Below, one piece after another: positions 31,640 to 41,323 of a stretch of 64,000 nucleotides of DNA. The stretch comes from Macrosoma leucophasiata (lineage: Eukaryota > Arthropoda > Insecta > Lepidoptera > Hedylidae). Made by a program: the position numbers and the translations under genes. Within the stretch, counting starts at the first letter, position 1; every line of letters begins with the position of its first letter. The notes under the pieces were generated by a model. It saw nothing but the letters and a program-made list of their open reading frames with translations. It had not been told where the DNA came from and searched no databases. The DNA is taken from assembly GCA_036365455.1 (NCBI GenBank), contig JAWQUS010000003.1:4670001-4734000 (forward strand), written 5' to 3'.

Positions 31640-33065
31640 CTGAAACAAAATGTACAGATTTGTTACACTTTTACAATCAAATGTAGGACCGGATTGTGTA
31701 GCAAAATAAGAATTAGGAAGAAGTGTCGATAATGTTCCCTGTAAGTTTGATAGTTGCCATAGTCCAAAGGTAGAATAAAGTTTAGGAGATAGTTCGGGGT
31801 CCCAAAAATGTGATAGACTAGTTTTTTAGGGTTCCGTACCTTAAAAGGAAAAAAGGAACCCTTATAGGATCACTCGTGCGTCTGTCTGCCTGTCTGTCTG
31901 TCTGACAAATTTGAAGTTATTTAAGAAAAACGACGAAAATTGACCATCCCCCCCCCTATCTCCGAAACTACTGAACTTAAAATTTTTTAAAAAATGTGGA
32001 AAATAGTTCTTTGCCTATAAATTACTGGAAAACCTATAAGAAGTTTGAGTATTCAAATTAAATCGAAAATTCTTAATAATATAACCTCCCCTGCCGGTAC
32101 CACCGTAACCGCTATGTCCCTGCATTTTAAATCTGTAATATTTTCGAAAATATTTATTTAAATTACAGAACCCTCACCACGCGAGTCGAACTCTCAATTG
32201 TCCGGTTTTTTTTAAATCAATCCATTGTGACTACCTGCTTACCTTAAATATATTGTGTCTCATATACTATGCAGTAATGTGTTAAATATTTGATTTTAAT
32301 TATGAAAAAATATTTTGTAAAATCTAATTACAAAAGTAACATTAAATAACATTATAAACCATTAAGATGTGATATGCATCCAATTAGTTCATCATTATTC
32401 TCTTATACTAATAATCAGCCAATTAAGAAACAGATTTAATGTCCACATTCTCTAGATAAGTACCTATTATCAAACTAACAAGCAAACATAATATTTGAAT
32501 AAAAAAAAATAACTTAAACATTAAATGTACGGCCCTGTAATTTCTGGAAATTACAGGGCAGTAAATTACCACCAGACTGGAACACAATAGTGCTGAACAC
32601 TACCATTTAGCGGCAAGTATATAAGGTAATGCGGTGGTGCCTACGCCCGCGAGCTCGTCACTAGAGCTCTACCGCCAATAAAAGGAAATGAAGCATAATA
32701 ATATTAACTGACATACATACCTGAAGCTCTATGGGAAATTGATAGCATAGCAGGCAATGGGAATGCATAGATGGTGAGATGCGGAGACAGTGGTCGGTTG
32801 AGACGAGTATTCTTGTCCTCATAATGTTCCTGCTTAGGGGGCTCGAATTTTTTTATATTTATCTTCGGAATGGCAGCAGATTGCGCGTACTGCGATACAC
32901 CAAGAACCGAAGGAAATTTGCCTAGATTCGCTAGCACAGACTTACTACCCCATCTAAAAAATTGGGAAATGTTAATATTAAACTTGGTCAGCCACTTGTT
33001 ATTACATAATAAAAATTGTTATAAATATCACAGTTGTTTTACCTGCTACACGAGTAGAATGCCAT
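31359..33065 (-). CDS. SdhC: Succinate dehydrogenase cytochrome b560 subunit (complex II)
   Basis: This gene encodes the haem b- and quinone-binding membrane anchor of complex II in the inner mitochondrial membrane. Exons in transcript order are 33065-33043, 32953-32721 and 31639-31359, joining in phase to 178 residues, a usual length. The first ~45 residues (MAFYSCSRWGSK...) are basic and look like a mitochondrial presequence. RPLSPHLTIYAFPLPAMLSI, then SHRASG, is the SdhC signature with the Ser and Arg of the quinone site. SYHFVNGVRHLYWD carries the haem-ligand His (~136) and the conserved RH. Three hydrophobic segments follow residue ~85. The tiny first exon of seven codons was assigned from its ATG, its donor and the phase match. 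It converges on Tsf1. Confidence 0.95.
32523..32690 (-). repeat. Family A fragments, head-to-head
   Basis: A short sense piece (TGTACGGCCCTGTAATTTC) meets an antisense half-copy at TGGAAATTACAGGGC, making a palindrome in SdhC intron 2. Confidence 0.7.
32721..32953 (-). CDS. SdhC: SdhC exon 2
   Basis: The exon runs from the acceptor TTTTTTAG to the donor GTATGT. It encodes the end of the presequence, KKFEPPKQEHYEDKNTRLN and the family signature ending SHRAS. Confidence 0.95.
33043..33065 (-). CDS. SdhC: SdhC exon 1
   Basis: ATG at 33065 starts MAFYSCS plus two bases, with donor GTAAAA. It joins exon 2 to make Arg-Trp. It is the least certain part of the gene because it is short, but no better start lies in frame. 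Confidence 0.75.
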
Positions 33066-33895
33066 TTTACAATATAATTTGAGCACTTTTAAAGTTGTAT
33101 CGTGGTACAAGGCACCAGTCGCCGTCTCAACCTTTTATTTTCTATTTTCTTGTTTATTTTTCGCTAAAGTTCTACCATCCACATCTACCTTTTGACAACA
33201 GATAAATGACAGCAGACAGAACTTCAGAATTTCAGAAGACAGAACGACGCTGTGACAGATTGTTTACGAAGTCCCTCTGAATTACATATTGAATAATTAT
33301 TACTGTTGACTAAGTAAGCCCGTCACCATTTATAATAACACATATCTATAAGGTACTTTTAGGAACCGTTAAGTTTCTAGATAGCATAGAAATATATTTT
33401 TCAAAATTTATTTATCCACATACCTATATATTCGATTAAAACAGTCTTCGTACACGCATACTGTCGTTTGTAACAGTGTTGCCAACCCGTACGATAATTA
33501 TGGAGGCGTACGATAATTCGGACCTCGCGCTCGGTACGACTTACGATAGTGAAAGTCTAAATTCGGGTACTTGCAACGGAGGTCATCTGAGCGATGGCGG
33601 AGTCAGATGCGGAGATGAAGAGGTTCGCCTCCGCGGGTGCAGAGGTTAACGGAAGCTGAGGCGTAGCTGAAATTTAAAATGGAAAAAATTAAGTTCTTGA
33701 TTCTTTTATTATCTTAATATTTTTTATTTTTTTAGTATCTAAAAAGTCAAAAACATTTGCTTCAAATATGAACATACCAAAGTAGGTACTCTTTTTTTTT
33801 TTTATAAACTAACTAGGAATCAAAATTGAGGAGACGCAAATTATATTAAACGAACAAAAGCTTTGCGGCCTTGTGTCGGTTTGATTTTCTTTATT

Positions 33896-34141
33896 TTATT
33901 CTTTAATTAATGTTTTCCATAACATGAGGTTGCTAACCGTGCTATTATATTCCACGACCTCTTTATCGTCACTGCAATTTTTCAACATCTCAGTTGGAAT
34001 TGGCACCAGGTTGCAATGCACAATTTGTTTTGGCTGCAAAATCTCGTAGCTTGTGCTTGGTCCGACATTACTGGGATTATATTTTACTCTACCTTTCTTG
34101 GCAGCAGAAGGATCATCATCGCCAAGTTTAACTTGCAACAT
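33896..34141 (-). CDS. Small uncharacterised ORF, 81 aa
   Basis: This is a single open frame from MLQVKLGDDDPSAAKKGR to LMLWKTLIKE. It is polar, with no signal peptide, no membrane segment and no motif I recognise. The sequence upstream of its ATG (34150-34450) is GC-richer and includes CCGAGCG/CGCTCGG inverted copies, as in a promoter or the end of a mobile element. It could be a fragment of a DNA transposon protein or a young gene. Confidence 0.3.
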   Translation of the reverse strand: MLQVKLGDDDPSAAKKGRVKYNPSNVGPSTSYEILQPKQIVHCNLVPIPTEMLKNCSDDKEVVEYNSTVSNLMLWKTLIKE

Positions 34142-35180
34142 TCGAGTTAAATAGGGTAAGCAAACGTATTAGTTAACCAATCACGGCTCAGTTGCAACTT
34201 AAACAAAACTGCTTGTGCCTGTCATTCATTCCCGACCCCACCGCTCGCCCGCGTTTCTCTTGAACAAAGACACAAATCGATTTCACTCGAAAACAGACAG
34301 CCGAGCGCGACCGCTCGGCTGCGCATTGTGCTATTCCTTGCGAGATGTATGGCAGTGCAAATAAAACTCCTCACAAATTTTGCGGCGGCAAAGGTTTGTT
34401 ACTTTGCGAAAGTTCCGCAGTAACGGAGGCGGAGTTCCGTTACAACCCTAGTCTAAACGTTCGAAAATTTTGTATCATAAAAGTTTAACTAAATGTAAGA
34501 GATTTTTAAAGGCCACATGAGGCATAGTCATTTTTTTTTGTTTGCTCACATGTCCTTTTGTGTTCGATAGATTTTCGAAGAAAGTGATAATTTTGACTTT
34601 AGGACTTGGCAACACTAAAACTTACTGTCACTGTCAATTCTGTCTCCTTGAGTTTTGGCGGGAACCTTGAAAGAGGCGTATGGTGCTCTTATTTTATTTC
34701 ATTTTCTTCGTGTATTTTTAAGTTATATTGAATAAAATTGGTGGTATTTTGTTTGATATAAGTTTATTACAGTGCCCGTGTATAGTGAAATAGAATAACA
34801 GTGCGAAAACACGACCTTTCAGGTTGCCTCCAAAACTTCATTGTAAATGTTCTGGTAAAGTAGCCATCGCTTTACTCGAATAACTTGATTTTAACTCACT
34901 TGACTGACATATTATACTTGATAACTTATATACTTAATACTTACATATTATACTTGATGACCATATTATACTAACTTTTACGCTGCTTAAATAAATACGA
35001 AATATCGTTTTACTTGACACTGGCAATATGCGTAATAGCGATGCCATTACAACAAAAAAAAAATCTTTCTCCTGTCACAGATTGTCACAGAATGCACAGA
35101 ATTATTTCTATGGGGAACTGGTGATTTTTTTCAAATTTCTATTACATTACATACAAAAAGGAAGGTTTTACTCAAATTAA

Positions 35181-35312
35181 ATGTTTCGTTTGTTACTGTT
35201 AACAGCATTAACTAGTAGTTTGAAAGTGAACTGCTCAACTGCTTCGGCCATGGCACTACGAAGTGTGGATTTCGAAGTATTTGGCCGGGTTCAAGGAGTT
35301 TTCTTCCGAAAG
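35181..35312 (+). CDS. Acylphosphatase exon 1
   Basis: This exon encodes the optional leader and [21 protein letters not shown], with donor GTATGT in phase 0. The core start is 35250. Confidence 0.85.
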
Positions 35313-36482
35313 GTATGTGCTTACCTGCCTTGTTTATTTACTATCAACTATAATTTCATAGATTATACTATTATAGTTTCTGCAGTATTGCTCAGACTAT
35401 TTCCAAATCTGCATTGTAAGTAGGTAAACCGTTCTTGCTAGAAAAAATATAAATATCTGCCGCATTGCGCTTTTTTAGCGGGAAAATAAAGCAATTATTC
35501 TCACTACCTAGTAAGATTGGGCGACTATATACATATACTATACATCGGTCCCCCCGAATGCAACATGCAAATTAGATATAAGCCCAACAAAAAAAACAGA
35601 GTTTAAATACCCCTGCACAATAGAAACTGGATTATAAATTAACAACATAACCAACACTTATTTTTTTTATATTATTTTAACATATTAGCCGGGCAGATTA
35701 AATTAAGCATAATAAATTAATAAACTTACCGATGTGCAATGTTTTTGTCCAAGTATACAAAAGATGAAGCAGACAAGTTGGAACTCAGAGGTTGGTGTAT
35801 GAACACATCCCGTGGAACCGTTCAGGGGCAAATGCAAGGGCCTTCTGACAAAGTAGAGTCAATGTAAGTAATTTTTATACTTTAAATCTGCAAAAAAACG
35901 AATGTACATTATTTTTTACTGATATTATTAAAAGTATAGAATAGTCCATTTATAAATTGTTAATTACTGCAAACAAAAAAAAAATTAAGGTATATTTTAA
36001 GGTATTTAATGAAGGTGGCAAACAAGCATGCAGTTCACATTGATGTTAAGTGATGACTGAAGCCTGTAAGACACTTATACCAAGACCCAAGGTCAAATTG
36101 CAGATGCGTTGCCACCCCTGAGACCTTAGTTTTTATATCTCTGTGATAGTTATTACAGAATCATATATTACCATCTAACCGGAACACAATAGTGCTGAAT
36201 ACTACCATTTGACGGAAGATAGATTTGGTAATGTGGTGGTGCCTATGCCTTTGAGCTCTTATACTGGAAATCTACCACCCGTAGAGATCATCAAGCATAA
36301 CTACATAAAATATTTAAGAAGAAGAAATAAAGTGATTCTTAGGTCTATTTCCAATTTCCAGGAAACACTGGTTGAAGACTACCGGCAGTCCCAGTTCTAA
36401 AATAGATAAAGCTGAATTTAAAAATGACAAGGAAATATCAGAATATAGTTTAGAAAAATTTGCTATTCGTAGGGATGGTTAA
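35181..36482 (+). CDS. Acylphosphatase
   Basis: This enzyme hydrolyses acyl phosphates in the cytosol. Exons 35181-35312, 35754-35863 and 36362-36482 join in phase. From the inner Met at 35250 (context GCCATGG) the protein is 97 residues, the normal family length. It has [11 protein letters not shown] with the catalytic Arg (~20) and [17 protein letters not shown] with the catalytic Asn (~38). [11 protein letters not shown] and FAIRRDG at the end are typical. The upstream Met at 35181 adds 23 residues ([18 protein letters not shown]...) that resemble a signal or targeting leader. Which start is used is not settled. A diverged family A repeat fills most of intron 2. Confidence 0.93.
35754..35863 (+). 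CDS. Acylphosphatase exon 2
   Basis: This exon encodes [20 protein letters not shown], then [16 protein letters not shown]. The acceptor is TGTCCAAG. The donor is GTAAGT and leaves AT. Confidence 0.95.
36008..36290 (-). repeat. Family A relative
   Basis: An antisense diverged copy filling acylphosphatase intron 2. Confidence 0.7.
36362..36482 (+). CDS. Acylphosphatase exon 3 with stop
   Basis: One base completes Met, then [19 protein letters not shown] and [14 protein letters not shown] and a stop. The acceptor is CAATTTCCAG. AATAAA overlaps the stop (36482-36487) and a second lies at 36634-36639. Confidence 0.95.
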
Positions 36483-36633
36483 ATAAAGTGTATTGCTTCA
36501 TAATAAGTTGTGATTTAGAATAATTAATTTATTTGTAATTTGTAAGGCCTTGACCTATGTGATATTGCTCCATGATGAATTGGAATGTTTTACTCAGTAT
36601 TTTTTGTTTTGTTTGAATATAGTTAGTTCGTAA

Positions 36634-36639
36634 AATAAA
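36634..36639 (+). promoter_or_regulatory. Acylphosphatase poly(A) signal (distal)
   Basis: AATAAA lies about 150 bp after the stop, followed by a T-rich stretch. It is a likelier site than the hexamer overlapping the stop codon. Confidence 0.5.
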
Positions 36640-37017
36640 TGTTTTATTTCTATAAGAATACTTGTTGAAACGTTAGTTAATTTTATTCCTTTGCAGTATT
36701 GTGGAATTAGTCAAGTGGACTGCAGATGTAATGTCAGCCGAAAGATTATATGATGCCATAATCGCCACACTTGGCGTGCAGATTGATCTTTTTTTTTCAG
36801 TTATTTGTAGTTGTTGTTCTTTAGTTTAAGTTTCTTCAGATGATCTTAACATTCCTATGCTATTATTAAACTAAGTATTTTGACCCCTTTCCCCACCATC
36901 TATAAGGTAGAGTCTGGAGGCGCGTTAGATAGTACCGATTATTAACGATTTTTTTCCGGTATTTATCGTTTTGTCAAAATGGACCGATCACCGATAAAGT
37001 ATCGGTTATCCGGTTAG

Positions 37018-37087
37018 GAATCTGGTAGGTCATGCAAACCGATAACCGATAAAGAATCGGTTATTGGTTTGCATGCCCTACTAGATT
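37018..37087. repeat. 33-bp-arm palindrome
   Basis: Arms 37018-37050 and 37055-37087 pair with few mismatches (CATGCAAACCGATAACCGAT against its complement) around a 4-bp loop. A third copy of the arm follows at 37086-37113. Confidence 0.85.
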
Positions 37088-37611
37088 CTTTATCGGTTAT
37101 CGTTTTGCATGCCCAACGAGATGCCTACTAGCTACCTACTTTGATGGTAATTTTAACGCTGAATTAACGTTAGTTATCGCCTACGTCACTTTCGCGATTA
37201 CTCCAATTGCCGCATAATTAGCAGTGCAAACAAACATCGTTTTTTTTCGTTTCAAAGTGCAAAGTTTTGGCTTATGTCGAAAGCGAATCAATTATTTTCA
37301 ATTAACGATGCGCGCTGTTTGCTTTTCGACTTCAATCAAGCTTTTTTGTGCTCACGAGTAATGACGTGGCGCAAATGTTGCGGCGTTAAATGAAAAAGTA
37401 TTTTTTCGTTTTCAGGGTTCTTTATTCAGTTGACTAGCTCGCAAATATACCTAGGTACACTAATATTTTAGATGACATAATTTGTTCTTGATATACAGGA
37501 AGGCTGAATTAATGTTCGTGAAACTAACAGTTAATGTTTTCGATTCCGTTTAAAATGGATCCATTGTGATTTAGATGGTTCAATGAACAAGGTGCAAAAA
37601 CGTAACTACAT

Positions 37612-37930
37612 GCCTGTAATCCATGTAGGGAGCGATACGGGCGCGGTCGCGTGTGTTTTGGGTGTCCGCTAGTGGCAAATTAAAATGCGCGTTTCCGTGC
37701 TTCGGAGGACACGTTAAACCGTCGGTCCCGGTTGCTGTCGATAGATAGCAGTCGTTAAACCTTGTCGGAGGACTTATGTTTGAAAACATCCGACAGCGGG
37801 TTGGCCACTAACCCTTATCTCCACCAACCCGCATTAGAGCAGCGTGGTGGAGTAAGCTGCAGGCCTCCTCCCAAGAAGGGGAGAAACTCGTGCCCAGTAG
37901 TGGGACGTATCAAGGGTTGCCATTATTATT
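37612..37930 (-). mobile_element. MITE E copy
   Basis: An antisense body with one end (GAGAAACTCGTGCCCAGTAG...GGGTTGCCATTATTATT). The other end is replaced by a SINE D-like snippet. Confidence 0.7.
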
Positions 37931-38108
37931 GTGTGTCTCCTCTATGCTATCTAAATAAATGTTTTCTTTCTAGGAAGGAACCACCGAATTCCTTAATATT
38001 ACATCAGCACTACAGTCGAAAGACGTTCATTTCTGGACGAAAGTCTTCACCAAAGGTGATGACAAAAGTGTTGTGCGTCATAAGAAGAGAATTGTTCTGA
38101 TAAGTAGG

Positions 38109-38367
38109 TACAGTATCCAACAAGAAATAATGCACATCGACCTCAGGAAGAGACGTCGGCTTATTTCGGATCTGTAGAGCGTTATCTCTTTCGCACCTTA
38201 CCTATATGACGTTTGTCGACCATTTTGATCAAGTTTTGACCAATACCGGATTGGGGATGCTTATGCATGTAGGCAGTGTGCATCAGAGATAACGCTATAT
38301 GAAGCCGAAACTAGCCGATTGTCACTTGCGTAAGCTCGATGTGCATTATTTCTTGATGAGCACTGTA
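38109..38367 (-). mobile_element. MITE G
   Basis: About 259 bp. Ends TACAGTATCCAACAAG and CTTGATGAGCACTGTA, with AAATAATGCACATCGA inside each end as inverted repeats. TA at the tips fits a Tc1/mariner-type insertion. It lies between acylphosphatase and the mariner. Confidence 0.8.
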
Positions 38368-38599
38368 CCTTATGATGCGAATCAGCACCGATTTCAATAC
38401 AATTTGGAACATAAATACGGAAATATTATTTGCTTATTGTCATAAGCTAATGAAATTATCCCCTCTTGCCGATTTAGAGTTACGTACGCAGACAAAGCAA
38501 GATTGTTCCAAATAAGAAACTATTTTTAGCTCACTCTGTTATTGCTTTCGTTCTTGAGCATTTGTAATTACAACCCACAATATCACTCTCTTATAATAA

Positions 38600-39894
38600 T
38601 AGGTAGGGGAAATAGAAATAGAAAAAGTCTTTTCGCATTATAGTATGTATGAACTTGTAATAAAATCTCTTTGGCTGTAGTATTTGTATCTGGCTGGTTT
38701 TGGTATCATTGAAAGTTAAAATTTTAAAGAACATAATTCCAAATTCAAATTAGGCAAATGTGTGATTTTCATTTGTTTTTCGTACTGTCAAGATGAGTGA
38801 ATCTAATGAAGAAATTCGATACATTTTAAAATTTTACTACAAAAAAGGTAAAAATGCAACGCAAGCCGCGAAAAAAATTTGCGATGTTTATGGACCTAGT
38901 GCAGTGTCTGTGAGAGTAGCACAAATTTGGTTTAAGCGTTTTCAATCCGGAAATTTTGATGTCAAAGATGCACCTCGCTCTGGTCGCCCTATTACGGATA
39001 AAATGGATGCCATTTTTGAAAAAGGGAAGCAAGATCGACATATCAGTAGTTACGACGTAGCTGAAGAACTGAGAATTGATCACAAAATAGTTTTGGCGCA
39101 TTTGAAAAAAGCTGGGTACAAAAAAAGCTCGATATTTGGGTACCTCACGTGCTCACTGAAAGAAACCTAATGAACCGTGTACTCATTTGTGATTCTTTAT
39201 TATGACGTAATGAAATCGAATCATTTTTGAAGAAGCTTATAACTGGTGATGAAAAGTGGATCACGTATGACAAGAACGTGCGAAAAAGGTCGTGGTCAAA
39301 GGCCGGTCAGGCTTCACAGACTGTGGCGAAACCCGGGTTAACTCGCAATAAGGTGATGTTGTGTGTGTGGTGGGATTGGAAGGGCATTATTCATTATGAG
39401 CTATTACCACCAGGCAGGACTATCGATTCTGAACTCTACTGCGAACAACTGATGAGATTAAAGCAAGAAGTTGAGAGAAAGCGGCCGGAATTGATCAACA
39501 GAAGGGGTGTGGTGTTTCATCATGATAACGCTAGACCTCACACATCTATAGCCACTCAGCAAAAATTAAGAGAGTTTGGCTGGGAGGTGTTAATGCATCC
39601 ACCGTATAGTCCTGACCTTGCACCTTCAGATTTCCACCTGTTTCGGTCTCTTCAGAATTCTTTATGCAATTTTAGGTTAACATCACGAGAGGACTGCCAA
39701 ATCCACTTGTCGCGGTATTTTGATGAGAAGTCCCAAAATTTTTATAGCAATGGGATCATGTCCCTACCTACAAGATGGCAAAAGGTTATCGAACAAAATG
39801 GTACATACATACTTTAGTTAAATTTAAATAAACTATATTAAAAAATGTTTAGAATTATCTTAAAAAATGCGAAGTAACTTTTTCCCCAACCTTA
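38600..39894 (+). mobile_element. Mariner transposon, nearly intact
   Basis: This is a 1.3-kb element of normal mariner length. The right end (GCGAAGTAACTTTTTCCCC...CCTTA) matches the left end (TAGGTAGGGGAAA...AAAAAGTCTTTTCGC) as inverted repeats. A 9-bp insertion interrupts the left one. A TA follows the right end, as expected for mariner target sites. It encloses a transposase reading frame with two lesions. Confidence 0.85.
38793..39817 (+). pseudogene. Mariner transposase, DD34D, frameshifted
   Basis: The N-terminal helix-turn-helix part (MSESNEEIRYILKFYYKKGK, SGRPITDK) is open at 38793-39170. The catalytic part is open at 39227-39817, with TGDEKWITYD, HHDNARPHT and YSPDLAPSDFHLF. The second and third Asp are separated by 34 residues, the mariner pattern. 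The halves are separated by a one-base length change at the A-run 39120-39126 and a TGA at 39203-39205 where relatives have a sense codon. The element is probably inactive but recent. Confidence 0.92.
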
Positions 39895-40289
39895 TATAAT
39901 AGCCCTCTCTTATATACAATGTCGACGGATTCGTCGTAAATTAGTTTTAGCATCGCAACATGTGTTCGCTAGAATTAAGTAATACTAATTCACGAACACA
40001 TAGGTACGTGTGTTACGTTACTAATGTCGTCAATTCATCTCTTCCGTCGCCGCAGGTGCGTCCGCCGTCGGTATTTGTGTTTCCATTACTTTCCACCTTT
40101 CCTCGAATAGATCTGTTTCATGTCTGATTTTTTATAACCCGACCCTAAATGTTTCCCAATGTAATCAAAAAATTGTAAATAGTCGTTGAATGATAAAAAA
40201 TTGCTCAGGCCGAATCTTAATTAAAGTTTTATTTGAATAAAATCTCCGAGAACATGGAACTGTTTTATTTACTTGTCAAGAGTTGGGGG

Positions 40290-40621
40290 TACTAGAAGCG
40301 CGTCACTATGTACGCTTAGGGGCGAGCGGTAACTGTTGCTTCACCGAGAAGTCGTAACGGTTATGTAAAGGAAACCGCCGAAGTGTGCGAACTTTCGCCG
40401 AAGTATCGGGGAATAATAAACCATCTGTTAGCTAACAATAGACGTCGACCTTGAAGGCTTTTACGGAGACCGTTCGAAGGGGTAGGAAATGATTACGTCC
40501 GAGTCAGTAACCCGGGCGAGCGTTATTGATGGGCGCGGGCGGTGGAGGCGGGAGGCGGGCGGCGGGGAAAGTGGGTCAGGGGACGCGCAGTCGCGCGGCA
40601 CTGCGCCCTCGCTCTCCAGCC
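40290..40621 (+). promoter_or_regulatory. Probable 5' UTR/promoter of Ktl
   Basis: Sequence upstream of the ATG is CpG-rich (GGGCGCGGGCGGTGG and similar), unlike the flanks, which fits a 5' UTR or promoter. No TATA box or initiator could be assigned with confidence. Confidence 0.35.
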
Positions 40622-41323
40622 ATGGCGGACGCACCGCCCGAGGTCCTCGAGCTGAACGTAGGCGGCGTGCACTACGCTACCACTCGCGACACGCTGCTGC
40701 GCGAGCCCGACTCGCTGCCGGCCGCCGCACTCCAGGACCCCGACCACCCGCGCGACGCTCGGGGACGGATCTTTTTCGACCGCGACGGGGTCCTATTCCG
40801 CTATGTGCTCGACTACCTCCGCGACGGCGGCCTGGTGCTCCCCGAGTGCTTCAGGGAACACAAGCGGCTCACGCGTGAAGCGAAGCACTATAGGCTAGCG
40901 GGACTCGAGAACGCAGTGCGAGAGGCGGACCCGAGGCCGCCGAACCGCGAGAAAGGATGCATCACGGTCGGCTACCGCGGTAGTTTCGCATTCGGGCGCG
41001 ACGGCCTCGCGGATGTCAAGTTCCGGAAACTGTCGCGAATCCTCGTCTGTGGAAAAGTGACGCTGTGTCGCGATGTCTTCGGGGAGACGCTGAACGAATC
41101 CCGTGACCCTGACCATGGGTTGGCGGACCGATACACGTCGCGTTTCTTCCTGAAGCACTCTTTCATCGAGCAGGCGTTCGACAATCTCCAGGAGAACGGG
41201 TTTAAGCTGACTGCCAGCTGCGGCAGCGGCACCGCCGGAGGTGCGGCCGAGCTGAAGCCAGGAGTGGACTCTGAGGAGAATCGCTGGAACCATTACAACG
41301 AATTTGTTTTCGTGCGTGACTAA
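40622..41323 (+). CDS. Ktl: KCTD8/12/16-type BTB protein (Ktl)
   Basis: This 233-residue protein has an N-terminal BTB/T1 domain (about residues 7-100: LELNVGGVHYATTRDTLL, GRIFFDRDGVLFRYVLDYLR). A C-terminal H1 domain (about 112-233) includes GCITVGYRGSFAFGRDG, FGETLNESRDPD, RYTSRFFLKHSFIEQAFD and a terminal EFVFVRD. The pair is diagnostic of the KCTD8/12/16 group, which in vertebrates are auxiliary subunits of GABA-B receptors. The linker is very short (~10 residues) compared with vertebrate KCTD12. The start is chosen at 40622 for its GCCATGG context and its distance to the BTB domain. An in-frame Met at 40526 would add 32 Gly/Arg-rich residues. It is intronless and GC-rich in an AT-rich region. 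Confidence 0.92.
   Translation: MADAPPEVLELNVGGVHYATTRDTLLREPDSLPAAALQDPDHPRDARGRIFFDRDGVLFRYVLDYLRDGGLVLPECFREHKRLTREAKHYRLAGLENAVREADPRPPNREKGCITVGYRGSFAFGRDGLADVKFRKLSRILVCGKVTLCRDVFGETLNESRDPDHGLADRYTSRFFLKHSFIEQAFDNLQENGFKLTASCGSGTAGGAAELKPGVDSEENRWNHYNEFVFVRD

Noticed and set aside
31270..33070. Iron-responsive element in SdhC or Tsf1 UTRs
   Set aside because: I looked for a CAGTGN loop with a bulged C stem near the visible UTRs and saw none. Insect IREs are known in other transcripts such as SdhB and ferritin.
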